Source of the DNA: an uncultured Phocaeicola sp.
Lineage (GTDB): Bacteria > Bacteroidota > Bacteroidia > Bacteroidales > Bacteroidaceae
DNA length: 64,000 bases
Assembly: GCA_947581855.1 (NCBI GenBank)
Contig: CANPVZ010000015.1
Location: forward strand, 41,492 to 105,491
Reading direction: 5' to 3'
The notes beneath the pieces were generated by a model, which did no database searches, had not been told where the DNA came from, and saw nothing but the letters and a program-made list of their open reading frames with translations. The first letter of the stretch is position 1. Each line of letters begins with the position of its first letter. Made by a program: the position numbers and the translations under genes. This document shows, in pieces, positions 8,106-17,152 of the stretch.

Positions 8106-9728
8106 ATGAGAACGAATAAATTGATTGTAGCAATAGGCGCAATGGCTGTGAGTGCCGGGTTGCGTGCGCAAACTGTTTATGATATCACTCCGATTATGAC
8201 GAATGAGTTGAATGGTACAGCTCGTTTTGTTGGAATGGGTGGTGCGATGGGAGCTCTTGGAGGTGATATCACTACCATTGGAACTAACCCTGCCGGCATC
8301 GGAATCTATCGTAGTAATGATGTAGCGGTGAGTTTGAGTTATAATGACATTCAGTCGAAAGGATCTTTTAATGGAACCACTACTAAAGATAGCCGTTCGC
8401 GCTTGTCATTCGACCAGATTGGATTTGTATATAGTAATAAGGTGGGAAATAATACCTCTTTGCGTTTTGTGAATTTTGGCTTCAATTATCGTAAGCAAAA
8501 CAATTTCAATAAGCGTTTTGCTATGCAAGGCAATATGGAAGGGGCTTCTCAAACGGGCTATATGGCTTATCAGACAGCACAGAGCGGAGCTACTTTTGAT
8601 AGTTTTATGGATATGATAAGCCTTCCGGCCAATGAGGAATATAAGGCTTATGAAAATGACAGGTTCGGTTGGTTGAGCGTAATGGGTGGACGTACAGGTT
8701 TGGATGCTGCAGAAGTTACCACAGATGAGGGAACGAAGGAGACGTGGTTTTACGGTTGGGATGGTGATTACGCAAGCTATCGTAGCGAAACGAAAGGAGG
8801 CGTAAATGTATATGATTTTAATGTCTCTTTCAATGTGGAAGACCGTTTTTATTTTGGTTTGACAATCGGCGCGTATGATGTGGATTATTCTCGTTATTCG
8901 GTATATGGAGAAGATCTGTACAGAGAAAGTGATGCAGGCGAATTAGGTGCAAGTTATTCTTTTGAGCATTGGTACAATACCGATGGCTCCGGAGTGGATG
9001 TGAAATTAGGCTTTATCGTTCGTCCGTTCGAATATTCACCGTTGCGTTTGGGCTTTGCCGTACATACCCCCACTTGGTATTCATTAACCGAAAGTTATTC
9101 GGCTCGCTTGCGTTCAGAATATGATGTGGTAAATGCAGATAATCAGATAGAACGGTATAATGCCGAAACCGATTCTTACGACGGTTGGGGAGGCAATGTG
9201 GTGAATGATTATGAACTGACCACTCCATGGAAATTTAATGTTAGTGCTGGATATACTGTTGGTACGTCTGTAGCTTTGGGAGCCGAATACGAGTATGCTG
9301 ATTATTCTTCGGCTAAGTTGAAGAATGCCGATGGATATGAAGATAGTTACATGGCTACCCAAAACAGTTTTATTAAGGAAGACTTGAAAGGAGTACATAC
9401 TCTCCGTTTAGGAGTAGAAGCCAAATTGGTGCCGGAATTCAGTGTCCGTGCAGGTTATAACTTCAGTAGTGCAATGTATAATAAGAATGCGTACAAAGAG
9501 TTGTCACCTTATACCACACGTACCGATACGCAGTATGCAAATAGTTTTGCTACCAATACATTCTCTGTTGGATTGGGTTATAGACTGAATAATTTCTATG
9601 CAGATATGGCGTATGTGTATAGTACACAAAAGTCTGATTTCTATTCGTATGACGATGCTTCTTTACCGGCTACCAAAATGAAAGATGATAAGAGCCGTGT
9701 TTTGTTGACGTTAGGTGTGAGATTTTAA
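8106..9728 (+). CDS. FadL/OMPP1/TodX-like outer membrane transport protein
   Basis: The 540-residue protein has a signal peptide (about 1-21, ending RAQ) and the N-terminal FadL-type start with TARFVGMGGAMGALGGD and TIGTNPAGIG. That block is the hatch region of the OMPP1 family that moves hydrophobic compounds across the outer membrane. The remainder alternates beta-strand patterns and ends with a strand closing in Phe (VLLTLGVRF), typical of outer membrane barrels. Bacteroidetes homologues are often called hemin receptor without direct proof. It is the second gene of the operon begun at 6757. Confidence 0.85.
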   Translation: MRTNKLIVAIGAMAVSAGLRAQTVYDITPIMTNELNGTARFVGMGGAMGALGGDITTIGTNPAGIGIYRSNDVAVSLSYNDIQSKGSFNGTTTKDSRSRLSFDQIGFVYSNKVGNNTSLRFVNFGFNYRKQNNFNKRFAMQGNMEGASQTGYMAYQTAQSGATFDSFMDMISLPANEEYKAYENDRFGWLSVMGGRTGLDAAEVTTDEGTKETWFYGWDGDYASYRSETKGGVNVYDFNVSFNVEDRFYFGLTIGAYDVDYSRYSVYGEDLYRESDAGELGASYSFEHWYNTDGSGVDVKLGFIVRPFEYSPLRLGFAVHTPTWYSLTESYSARLRSEYDVVNADNQIERYNAETDSYDGWGGNVVNDYELTTPWKFNVSAGYTVGTSVALGAEYEYADYSSAKLKNADGYEDSYMATQNSFIKEDLKGVHTLRLGVEAKLVPEFSVRAGYNFSSAMYNKNAYKELSPYTTRTDTQYANSFATNTFSVGLGYRLNNFYADMAYVYSTQKSDFYSYDDASLPATKMKDDKSRVLLTLGVRF

Positions 9729-9799
9729 AAGGAATTGCAAATAACTGATAAATAAACCGGAGTGCTTTGAAAGGTATATTCTGGTGACCGAAGAAAATA

Positions 9800-9831
9800 G
9801 AAGGTGTCTGAAAAGGATACCTTCTTTTTTT
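9800..9831 (+). terminator. Intrinsic terminator after the FadL-like gene
   Basis: The stem GAAGGTGTC/GATACCTTC (one G-U pair) with a TGAAAAG loop is followed directly by seven T residues. Confidence 0.85.
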
Positions 9832-9906
9832 GTTATGCCACCCGTTTATTATCCATTTTTGTTTTTAAAACCTCTTAGTTCTTCTCAATGATCGCTTTTC
9901 GAGAAG

Positions 9907-10083
9907 TCATCTTACAGAAATAAGTAAAAAACAAAGAGGACTGACTGTTTTAGCCAGTTTCCTTAGGGTATGTGCAATGGCAACCAGGGTAAACTCTGTC
10001 TTTACCTTCTCCGTTTTTTTGTTTTCTTCTTTATCTTTTTCAGCTTTTTTGTTTTGGAGCTTTCTTTTATCCCTTTTATTTCT
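9907..10083 (-). pseudogene. IS1182-like transposase remnant (C-terminus only)
   Basis: The minus frame ending at the TGA 9907-9909 reads KVKTEFTLVAIAHTLRKLAK, which is the characteristic C-terminal helix of IS1182-family (IS5-like DDE) transposases. Upstream the frame becomes a Lys/Glu-rich low-complexity run and meets, in the same frame, the stop codon of the DUF4421 gene at 10084. No catalytic domain or terminal inverted repeat remains, so this is a decayed fragment. The family call rests on recalled C-terminal motifs. Confidence 0.6.
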
Positions 10084-11202
10084 TTACTTATATTCCTTTT
10101 TCTTTCCGAAGTTGAAACCGAAATAAAACTGTAACGTCCCTAGGGTATTATTCATGGAGAAGTACTTTTGCTTATAGTCATATGTGTGACCTACCCAGGA
10201 AGCACCGATAAAATATTTAGAGTTGTTATAGACAATGCCTGCCCTTGTGATTAAATCGAAATTAATGTTATGATGCCGATCATTGTTTTCTTCGTATTGC
10301 GAAAAGATACGTGACCGCTTGTAAGCTACCGCCGGAGCTATCGATACGCATGCAAGGCAGTTACGGGCGAATACCCAATTGTAGGCATATCCGAAATGGA
10401 TACTGAAGTCTTTATATTCTACTTTATTGACTTTAAGCGAGGCTTCCATTTGGTCTAATATCCAAGAGGGAAGTTTTTGGTAATCGAAGGACATTTTGTG
10501 AGATGAATAAGATATACCTGAAAGGAACGTACCGACACTTTTTCGTTGATTGGTTGATTGACTGAATGCTGCCGGATAAGAGAAGTGCTTATTATTAAAA
10601 ATGTAATACATATTGAAACCTTTAATGTAAGCTTTCATCCCATCGAAATTAATAGAGGTTCTTAGATTAGGAGTGTTGTTGGTTGGAGAAGAGGAGGGAG
10701 TTGGGATCACAAATCCTTCCATATCTTTTAGTTTAAAGTCGTTACCTATTTTCCAATAGTAGAAGTCTACTCCAATTTTAGAACTATACAAATTAAATGT
10801 AAATTCGGTCTTTTTACTGTTGTGCTTGTTATGTCCTCCAAAAACTTCAGCGGCATCTACCGACCAACCAATGAAGAACCAACGCCATCCGAAGTAAGCG
10901 CCTATTTTGTAACTAGGATTGGGAGCAAAGCTCATTTGTTGTTCTTTCGGTTCAGAGGTACTAATACGGTAATGTTCGAAGATTGTATTATTGGTCAGCA
11001 TTACCGCGAAGTTATATCGGTTCGGAGAAATATATGTTGTATCGTAATTATTAAAATCGATAAATTCTTTGATAAACTTCTCGAATCGGCGTAACGGTCT
11101 GACGCGTTTTTTTTGAGAAGATACTGTATCTGTAATTTCCTGTGCCATGGAACAGGTACAGGAAACTAAAAGAATAATCATAAACAACAGTATCTTTTTC
11201 AT
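10084..11202 (-). CDS. DUF4421 domain-containing outer membrane protein
   Basis: The 372-residue protein has a signal peptide (about 1-20, ending CSMAQ) and then the pattern of the Bacteroidetes DUF4421 family: a conserved start with FIDFNNYDTTYISPNRYNFA, the block GAYFGWRWFFIGWSVDA, and alternating strands to a C-terminal strand FYFGFNFGKK. It is probably a beta-barrel of the outer membrane; no biochemical role is known. Its stop is followed in frame by Lys-rich sequence and a transposase remnant, so an insertion may have altered its original C-terminus. Upstream, 19 bp away, is the oxidoreductase gene in the same direction. Confidence 0.75.
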   Translation of the reverse strand: MKKILLFMIILLVSCTCSMAQEITDTVSSQKKRVRPLRRFEKFIKEFIDFNNYDTTYISPNRYNFAVMLTNNTIFEHYRISTSEPKEQQMSFAPNPSYKIGAYFGWRWFFIGWSVDAAEVFGGHNKHNSKKTEFTFNLYSSKIGVDFYYWKIGNDFKLKDMEGFVIPTPSSSPTNNTPNLRTSINFDGMKAYIKGFNMYYIFNNKHFSYPAAFSQSTNQRKSVGTFLSGISYSSHKMSFDYQKLPSWILDQMEASLKVNKVEYKDFSIHFGYAYNWVFARNCLACVSIAPAVAYKRSRIFSQYEENNDRHHNINFDLITRAGIVYNNSKYFIGASWVGHTYDYKQKYFSMNNTLGTLQFYFGFNFGKKKEYK

Positions 11203-11221
11203 TTATATACAAAAGACTGAT

Positions 11222-12196
11222 TTAAATTTTCCCCAGAATTTTATCTACCACCCAATTGGTAGGAGTAGCGCTAATTCCGTTGCAAGTACATATACCTTTT
11301 CCCTGCAAATGTTCCACTACAGCTTTGATAAGAGGTAATTGCACATAGGGTGGGTTTTCCACCGCAATTTCTTCCCGTCCGCGTTCGGTATGCAGGGCAA
11401 TCGGATCGAAAGTGAACACAGAGAAACAAATCATACCTTTATCGCCAATAATCTCAATCCGGTCTTCTTTGGCGGATTCGTGTGCTACAAAGCACCAAGA
11501 ACCTGAACCGGGCAGACCTGAATCGAATTTGAAACATGCGCTTACCGTATCTTCCACTTCATAGAGTCCGCCTCGGTTACTGCAATATCCCTCGGCTTCG
11601 AGGATGCATCCGAATATATCTTGCAAGATGTCCAACTGGTGAGGAGCTAAATCGTAGAAATATCCACCTCCGGCTATACCCGGTAATAAACGCCAGGGAA
11701 GATTTGTCTTGTTATAATCCATTTCACTTGGCGGCTGTGCAAAACGGATCTGCACATTGATAACCGTACCGATTTGTCCACTGTTGATGAGTTCTTTCAC
11801 CTTTATGAAATAGGGTAAGTAGCGACGGTAATAAGCAACGAAACATGGAACACCTGTTTCTTTGGATATTCGGTTAATACGCGTACAATCTTCGTAATTG
11901 GCAGCCATAGGCTTTTCAATATATACCGGTTTGCCTGCTTTCATAGCCATGATGGCGAAAGTAGCATGCGATGACGGTGGTGTGGCAATGTAGATTGCGT
12001 TTACATCCGGGTCGTCTACCAACTCTTGCGCATCATCATACCATTTAGGTATGTTATGCCGTTGAGCATACGATTCTGCCTTGCGGGCATCGCGACTCAT
12101 TACAGCTTGCACCATAGAGCCTTCTATCATATTGAATGCCGGGCCGCTTTTACGTTCCGTTACATCGCCGCAGCCAATAAATCCCCATTTAATCAT
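11222..12196 (-). CDS. Gfo/Idh/MocA family oxidoreductase
   Basis: The 324-residue protein has the N-terminal NAD(P) Rossmann motif GFIGCGDVTERKSGPA (G-x-G-x2 fold start) and the family signature YIEKPMAANYEDC, whose EKP Lys is the catalytic residue region. A second block GGYFYDLAPHQLDIL belongs to the C-terminal alpha/beta domain, with the conserved D-x2-x-H. These enzymes oxidise or reduce sugars and inositols; the substrate cannot be predicted. It reads toward and may be co-transcribed with the DUF4421 gene. Confidence 0.88.
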   Translation of the reverse strand: MIKWGFIGCGDVTERKSGPAFNMIEGSMVQAVMSRDARKAESYAQRHNIPKWYDDAQELVDDPDVNAIYIATPPSSHATFAIMAMKAGKPVYIEKPMAANYEDCTRINRISKETGVPCFVAYYRRYLPYFIKVKELINSGQIGTVINVQIRFAQPPSEMDYNKTNLPWRLLPGIAGGGYFYDLAPHQLDILQDIFGCILEAEGYCSNRGGLYEVEDTVSACFKFDSGLPGSGSWCFVAHESAKEDRIEIIGDKGMICFSVFTFDPIALHTERGREEIAVENPPYVQLPLIKAVVEHLQGKGICTCNGISATPTNWVVDKILGKI

Positions 12197-12217
12197 TTCT
12201 TAACGTTCTTTTCTATA

Positions 12218-12283
12218 ATGAATAAAAAAATCTTCCTACTATTAATTGCAAATATATTCATTTTCGCTACTTTTGCCATGTAA
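12218..12283 (+). CDS. Possible 21-residue hydrophobic peptide
   Basis: A short frame codes for MNKKIFLLLIANIFIFATFAM, a positively charged start followed by one uninterrupted hydrophobic segment, ending 29 bp before the ATG of the multi-pass membrane protein. It resembles a bacterial single-span microprotein or an isolated signal-like sequence. There is no independent evidence of translation, and AT-rich DNA easily produces such frames. Confidence 0.25.
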   Translation: MNKKIFLLLIANIFIFATFAM

Positions 12284-12312
12284 AAGACATACATTTTTTA
12301 AATATTTAGGTT

Positions 12313-13245
12313 ATGAACGAGCAATTTCAAACTTCCGTATTATATAAATCTCGTGGCTTTTCCGGTCGCTTATCAGAGAGTTTTAAGTTTCTGGAGAAGA
12401 ATTTTAAACAGATATTTAAAATTTCCATATTGGGTTTGATACCTGTTGGAACATTATCTGCTTTTACTCTGACATTTATGCCTGTGCAAAGTATGGATGG
12501 GATATTGGTGCTTGTTTGGTTGTTGATAATGCTTGTTTTGTCTTTGGCTGCTTCTCTTTATTTTCATTCATTCATATATGCTATGTTGGAAAAATATGGA
12601 GAGTTGGGTTATGTGCCTTCAATGAAATTCAAGGCTTGGTGGCCTTTGATGAAGAAAAAGATGGGACGCGTGTTGCTTTATGATTTGTTTTTTAGTATTT
12701 TTTTTGTAGTCTGTATGCTGATTGTATTTGTTCCGTATATCCTGAGTACGGCTTCTATAGCTACGTCTACTGTTAACGTTTCGGTTCCTTTGTGGGGGCC
12801 GTTGCTGTCATTGTTGTTTTTTATTATATTTGTCTTTGTGTTCATTCCTCTTTTTTTAATGCCTAACTTTTATCTATTGAGTCCGGAATCTTTGATGAGT
12901 TCTTTTACTCAGTCCTTTAAATTAGGTATTCCGCATTGGGGATCTATGTTCGGTATAGCTTTGTTAACACTCATTCTTTCTATTATCGCTGAGATATTAG
13001 GAGGCCTGCCGTTTTATGTAACCGAGCTGGTTAATTATCTGATTGCTTTGGCAGCAGAAGATGGAAATATGGTGACTTTACCTTCTTATTATGTGATGAT
13101 GCGCGTGGTGTTCGCCTTTTTAATGTCGGTTATAAGTTATTATGCTTCATTGCTAGTTTTGGTACCTATGGCATTCCAATATGCTTCGTTGGTAACCATG
13201 AAGAAAGAAAAAGAAATGGCCGAGAGAAATACTCAATCTCTTTGA
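12313..13245 (+). CDS. Multi-pass membrane protein of unknown function
   Basis: The 310-residue protein has an N-terminal cytoplasmic segment (SRGFSGRLSESFKFLEKNFKQIFKIS), then about six membrane spans near residues 38-58, 64-85, 120-145, 155-185, 215-240 and 255-290, and a charged C-terminus (MKKEKEMAERNTQSL). The amphipathic start and span spacing recall the large family of uncharacterised DUF975 or glycerophosphodiester-phosphodiesterase-type membrane domains, but I see no diagnostic motif. It ends 13 bp inside the 3' end of the convergent binding-protein gene. Confidence 0.7.
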   Translation: MNEQFQTSVLYKSRGFSGRLSESFKFLEKNFKQIFKISILGLIPVGTLSAFTLTFMPVQSMDGILVLVWLLIMLVLSLAASLYFHSFIYAMLEKYGELGYVPSMKFKAWWPLMKKKMGRVLLYDLFFSIFFVVCMLIVFVPYILSTASIATSTVNVSVPLWGPLLSLLFFIIFVFVFIPLFLMPNFYLLSPESLMSSFTQSFKLGIPHWGSMFGIALLTLILSIIAEILGGLPFYVTELVNYLIALAAEDGNMVTLPSYYVMMRVVFAFLMSVISYYASLLVLVPMAFQYASLVTMKKEKEMAERNTQSL

Positions 13246-14048
13246 TATTTATGAAGTAAATCTGAGAAAGCTTTTCTTTGCATGAAATTATGCAGCCATA
13301 AATTGAGACTATCGAGCAGAACTGGAGATTGTTTGTTTACTCCCCAGGCGTAGAATTGATTAAAGCTGATTTCAGTGCCTATATCTAACTGTGGAAAGTC
13401 CGGCAAGGAAGTTTCTGCTATACCGGATTCACACACAGCGTAATCGATATCTCCATGTGCTACCATCGCCATAAGTTGTTCCGTTCCGTATTTATCTATT
13501 TCTTTTACAATAATGGTGTCGCCGATTTCTTTGCTTAAATTACGGATGCGATAACTTACCGCAGAACCGTGAGGTATATAAACCGTTTTTCCTGCCAACT
13601 CCAATTGATTATGAATGAAAAGGCTGTCGGTTTTTTCTTTTCGTTGAACAAGTATTTGTTTATTGACAAAAATAGGGATTGTAAAAGCAAGCAGGGAGTC
13701 TTTTGATTCGCTAGTTACCAATATGCTGTTGGCTATAAGATCATACGTTCCATTGTTTATTCCGTTAATTTGATTCTCCAACTTCATTTCGGGACAGATA
13801 TTTAACCGCAATCCTTTTTCTTTGGCAAAGGCTTGCACTAGTTCGTAATGAAAACCGGAGATACTGTCTCCTTTTACATAATAACTGACCGAGTTATATT
13901 CAGTTGTAACTTTTAGTTCTCCGGAAGCAATAATTTCTTTGTAATCTCTAGGTCCTTTTTTTCTTTCTTCATGCGGATGTAATAAAAATGTTGCTATCGT
14001 AGCAGAAATAGCCCCCATTATTATATATTTCAAATATTTCCGTTTCAT
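13233..14048 (-). CDS. Family 3 solute-binding protein-like, membrane-tethered
   Basis: The 271-residue protein has one N-terminal hydrophobic anchor (about 7-22) and then an SBP_bac_3 fold: SGELKVTTEYNSVSYY, GFHYELVQAFAKEKGL, NGTYDLIANSILVTSE and GDIDYAVCES are the usual stretches. In ABC systems such proteins bind amino acids; here no permease or ATPase lies nearby. The N-terminal half of MltF lytic transglycosylases has the same domain, but the transglycosylase part is absent. It may therefore be a periplasmic sensor-like protein. It lies 3 bp after the porin gene and is co-transcribed with it. Confidence 0.75.
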   Translation of the reverse strand: MKRKYLKYIIMGAISATIATFLLHPHEERKKGPRDYKEIIASGELKVTTEYNSVSYYVKGDSISGFHYELVQAFAKEKGLRLNICPEMKLENQINGINNGTYDLIANSILVTSESKDSLLAFTIPIFVNKQILVQRKEKTDSLFIHNQLELAGKTVYIPHGSAVSYRIRNLSKEIGDTIIVKEIDKYGTEQLMAMVAHGDIDYAVCESGIAETSLPDFPQLDIGTEISFNQFYAWGVNKQSPVLLDSLNLWLHNFMQRKAFSDLLHKYQRD

Positions 14049-14051
14049 GAC

Positions 14052-16124
14052 TTAATTGAAGAAATTCCATGAAATCCCCCATTTGAATACCATCGGGTTG
14101 ATTGGGTAATGCGGAACAAGGAAGTAATTGGATTTGCCTGTTCCTTCGTTGACATGTGACAACATTACATAAATGCGGGTATGCTTCAGATGCAAGTTCG
14201 CATAGACATTAACTATAGGGTAATTGCCTATTTCTATACGATTGTCCGGGTTTTGTACATAAAACTGTCCCATAGCCGGAGAATAGTCCGGTGCGTAATA
14301 TTTGGTGAAATAACGGACATCGGCTCCCAACTCTACGCTCAATACCTTTTTTGCTAATTTAAAATCAAGATAAAGATTATGGTATAATGATAATTTAGGC
14401 AAAGGAAGCACATCTTCGTTGCTACTTTTCTGGTAAGCTATTTCATTATCCAAATGAAGAATACCGAATTTGAAATCTTGTTTCAGAATAGCACTAAGTA
14501 CTTGTATATTGTCGCTACATTGTCGTACGGCTACATTGTTTTTATAAATAGTTTCTTGGGGAGTTCCATTGTCGTCGACGGGAGTATAAGGTACACTGGC
14601 ATTGGCAAAGTAAGTATAATTTTTTATGTTTTCCACTCCTACACGTAGATTTGTTTTCCATTTTTTCGAAGTGAATTCTCCTTCAATTCGGGAACGTAGT
14701 TCTTTAGCCAGATCATCGTTGTTCCACCAAAAATGCTGCGAGTGATAATGGCGGAAATAGAATGATGGAGTGATACGTTTGGTAAAAGCATGCGCTGCCA
14801 GTTGGATAGTATCTTTAAAAAGTCTGAAATTCAAATCTACTTTTCCGTCAATATCGAATTGTCCCGCATCTTCTCCTGTGAGAGCTGTTTCGCCCTTTAT
14901 AGTATAATGCAAGGTATTACCCATTCTCTTGGAAAGCTCACCTCCGACAGATAGTATGTTTTCCGTGTATTTTTTTGTGAATTGGCTAGCTGATGATTCC
15001 ACCGTATCCGGCAATTCAAATTTACGTATTTCATATGATACGAAACCTGTCAGTCCGGCTTTCGCCCATTTGTTGAATCCTTCGTGAAGGGCAATGGCGA
15101 AAGTATTCTTGATAGATGAATTTCGTGTTATATCCAATGTGGAATCTCCTGGAAGATAGTTGTGCAGGTAATAGTTATCCGGCGTATCGTAAGCTATATA
15201 TTTGCGCTTATAGTTTTGAATTTTTAAAGTGTGTATAAAACTTGTAACAGGTACAAAATCCATATAGTGTTGTGCCGTATCGATCGGCTCCTTATGGAAT
15301 CCTAAATTATAGCGTTGAGTCAGAAATAAGTAATAATTATCATTGCGGTTCCATGTTTTATCCAGGATGGTAGGGATGTCCGACGGATTATATGTGTTTG
15401 GCAAATCTTCAGGGTTGGTGATATATATATCATCTTCTATACCTCCGTTTTCGGCCATCTTCATATGATTCTTGCTGAAGATGAAATTCATATTATAACG
15501 GTCTCCTAAATATGAAGAAAATAATGTGCCGTTGAAAAGAGAGGTAGCTTGGTCGTTATACATACCTCGTCCATATAAATAATCGAAAGTGAAACCGAAA
15601 CTCAAGCGCCGGTTGGCATTTACTCCAAAGTAAGAGCGGAAGCGGTCTTCGCCATCCGTTTGGTTTCCGGCTGAATAATAAGATAAGTTCGTAAAAGGAG
15701 ATTTTGTATTAATAAAATGGAAATCTTCCGTACGAATCAAAAAGAAATCATAAGGGTCGGTAAACAGAAACTGAGAAGGCTCTTTCCGGTCAAAAAATAT
15801 ACGTGAAAGACGAGGAGAACCCATGTTTCCCAGATAGTTATAATGACCGTTCATGCCATCCGTTAACTGTATGTTTTGGAACTGGTGGCGTAAGGTATCC
15901 ACTTCTGTCGGGTGCATGTTTCCTAACCAGTCGACAGTCCACATTCGTATACCGATGGGGATGGTTTCGGAATCTACAGTAGTTGTATCGTTTGGGTTTT
16001 CGTTCGGGTCCCGGTTTATGGTACGCGGTCCGTCAGCTGTTTGATTATACAAGCGATTCGTTTGCGCAAATAGTCCTTGTGCAACGGTTAAAATGATAAT
16101 GGGTATAAGTAGTAAACGTTTCAT
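14052..16124 (-). CDS. Putative outer membrane porin (Porin_10 type)
   Basis: The start at 16124 gives a canonical signal peptide (MKRLLLIPIIILTVAQGLFAQ) and a 690-residue protein; the frame extends 16 codons further upstream to 16172, but that adds an odd second hydrophobic stretch. The body shows repeated beta-strand patterns (SYYSAGNQTDGEDRFRSYFG, RRLSFGFTFDYLYGRGMYND) and ends with a strand closing in Phe (FKWGISWNFFN), as expected for an outer membrane barrel. The family is restricted to Bacteroidetes and its cargo is unknown. A TATTTTTG box (16134-16141, minus) sits so close to the ATG that the mRNA would be almost leaderless. Confidence 0.75.
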   Translation of the reverse strand: MKRLLLIPIIILTVAQGLFAQTNRLYNQTADGPRTINRDPNENPNDTTTVDSETIPIGIRMWTVDWLGNMHPTEVDTLRHQFQNIQLTDGMNGHYNYLGNMGSPRLSRIFFDRKEPSQFLFTDPYDFFLIRTEDFHFINTKSPFTNLSYYSAGNQTDGEDRFRSYFGVNANRRLSFGFTFDYLYGRGMYNDQATSLFNGTLFSSYLGDRYNMNFIFSKNHMKMAENGGIEDDIYITNPEDLPNTYNPSDIPTILDKTWNRNDNYYLFLTQRYNLGFHKEPIDTAQHYMDFVPVTSFIHTLKIQNYKRKYIAYDTPDNYYLHNYLPGDSTLDITRNSSIKNTFAIALHEGFNKWAKAGLTGFVSYEIRKFELPDTVESSASQFTKKYTENILSVGGELSKRMGNTLHYTIKGETALTGEDAGQFDIDGKVDLNFRLFKDTIQLAAHAFTKRITPSFYFRHYHSQHFWWNNDDLAKELRSRIEGEFTSKKWKTNLRVGVENIKNYTYFANASVPYTPVDDNGTPQETIYKNNVAVRQCSDNIQVLSAILKQDFKFGILHLDNEIAYQKSSNEDVLPLPKLSLYHNLYLDFKLAKKVLSVELGADVRYFTKYYAPDYSPAMGQFYVQNPDNRIEIGNYPIVNVYANLHLKHTRIYVMLSHVNEGTGKSNYFLVPHYPINPMVFKWGISWNFFN

Positions 16125-16540
16125 AATTAGGCGCAAAAATACAACAAAAAACGAAAAGCTTGCTCCTTTCATAAAAGAAACTTGAAGTTTGAAAATATTT
16201 TTTATGATTCTTCCATAAAAGAAAAAGCTGAAATTTGTATATCCTGCTGTTTAACAATAAATATTTTTAAGGTCGTTTAGGGAAGAGAACTAATGTCTAG
16301 GTAGATACTCTCGTTTAATTGTACTTTTATAATATGGTTATGTTTTAGAAGAAGCGACAGCTGCATAATATAGTAGATAAAGTGTAGATAAAAGAGTTGC
16401 TTTAAAATAGAAGGGGAAAAACGGAAGACCTGTCGGATTGAAAATTTCTTTGAGCAAGATTCTTATATTGCATCTTATCTTTCTGAATATAAGACGAGAT
16501 AATAAAAGAATCCTTGTGTAGAAGGTCTCTAATTATAAAT
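16125..16540. other. AT-rich intergenic stretch without a gene
   Basis: Upstream of the porin gene I see only the -7-like box at 16134-16141 and a weak cttatatt/aatataag inverted repeat around 16460-16490. No plausible coding frame or RNA gene is present. Confidence 0.4.
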
Positions 16541-16576
16541 AAAGCTGCCTCATTGTTTTATTTTTGAGACAGCCTT
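16541..16576 (-). terminator. Terminator of the oxoacid oxidoreductase operon
   Basis: The arms 16541-16552 and 16565-16576 pair over 12 bp with two G-U pairs. Reading minus, the stem is followed by TTATTTATAATT. It lies 26 bp past the gamma-subunit stop. Confidence 0.7.
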
Positions 16577-16602
16577 AGGAGAATAGATGAAATTTTATTT
16601 GT

Positions 16603-17148
16603 CTATTCGTGTGGGCGGATAATTTCCATACCTTTACGGATTGCAGCTTCATTCATGGGTATTAAATGATGGTGGCGTTCTGGAAGAGTTTTCCTTAGCC
16701 CTTTCAATACACTTTCGATGGAAACGATCGGATGAAGTTTCAGCAAACCTCCCAATACAATCATATTGAAAGCTTTCGTATTATTCATTTCCGTTGCGGC
16801 ATCCATGGCATCAATACGGTAAATATTGATATCCTTGCGTGTTGGCGGTTCAATGATCCCATACCCATCATAAATAAGAGTTCCTCCTGGTTTGATTTTG
16901 CTTTCAAACTTTTCTAAAGAAGGCTGGTTTAAGATAATAGCCGTATCGTAACGGCTGAGAATGGGGGATGAAATGCGTTCATCGCTGACAATAATTGTTA
17001 CATTGGCTGTACCGCCCCGTTGCTCAGGGCCGTAAGCCGGCATCCATGTAACCTCTTTTCCTTCCATTAAGCCGGAGTAAGCGAGAATCTTACCCATCGA
17101 CAAGACTCCTTGTCCTCCAAATCCGGATATAATAATTTCTTCTTTCAT
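16603..17148 (-). CDS. 2-oxoacid:ferredoxin oxidoreductase, gamma subunit
   Basis: The 181-residue protein carries the gamma-domain signature SGFGGQGVLSMGKILAYSG at its start and MPAYGPEQRGGTANV near residue 37. It completes the 2-oxoacid:acceptor oxidoreductase that decarboxylates a 2-oxoacid to an acyl-CoA with reduction of ferredoxin. It is the last gene of the operon, 4 bp after the beta subunit. Whether the complex prefers 2-oxoglutarate or branched-chain 2-oxoacids is not evident from the sequence. Confidence 0.9.
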   Translation of the reverse strand: MKEEIIISGFGGQGVLSMGKILAYSGLMEGKEVTWMPAYGPEQRGGTANVTIIVSDERISSPILSRYDTAIILNQPSLEKFESKIKPGGTLIYDGYGIIEPPTRKDINIYRIDAMDAATEMNNTKAFNMIVLGGLLKLHPIVSIESVLKGLRKTLPERHHHLIPMNEAAIRKGMEIIRPHE

Positions 17149-17152
17149 ATTT

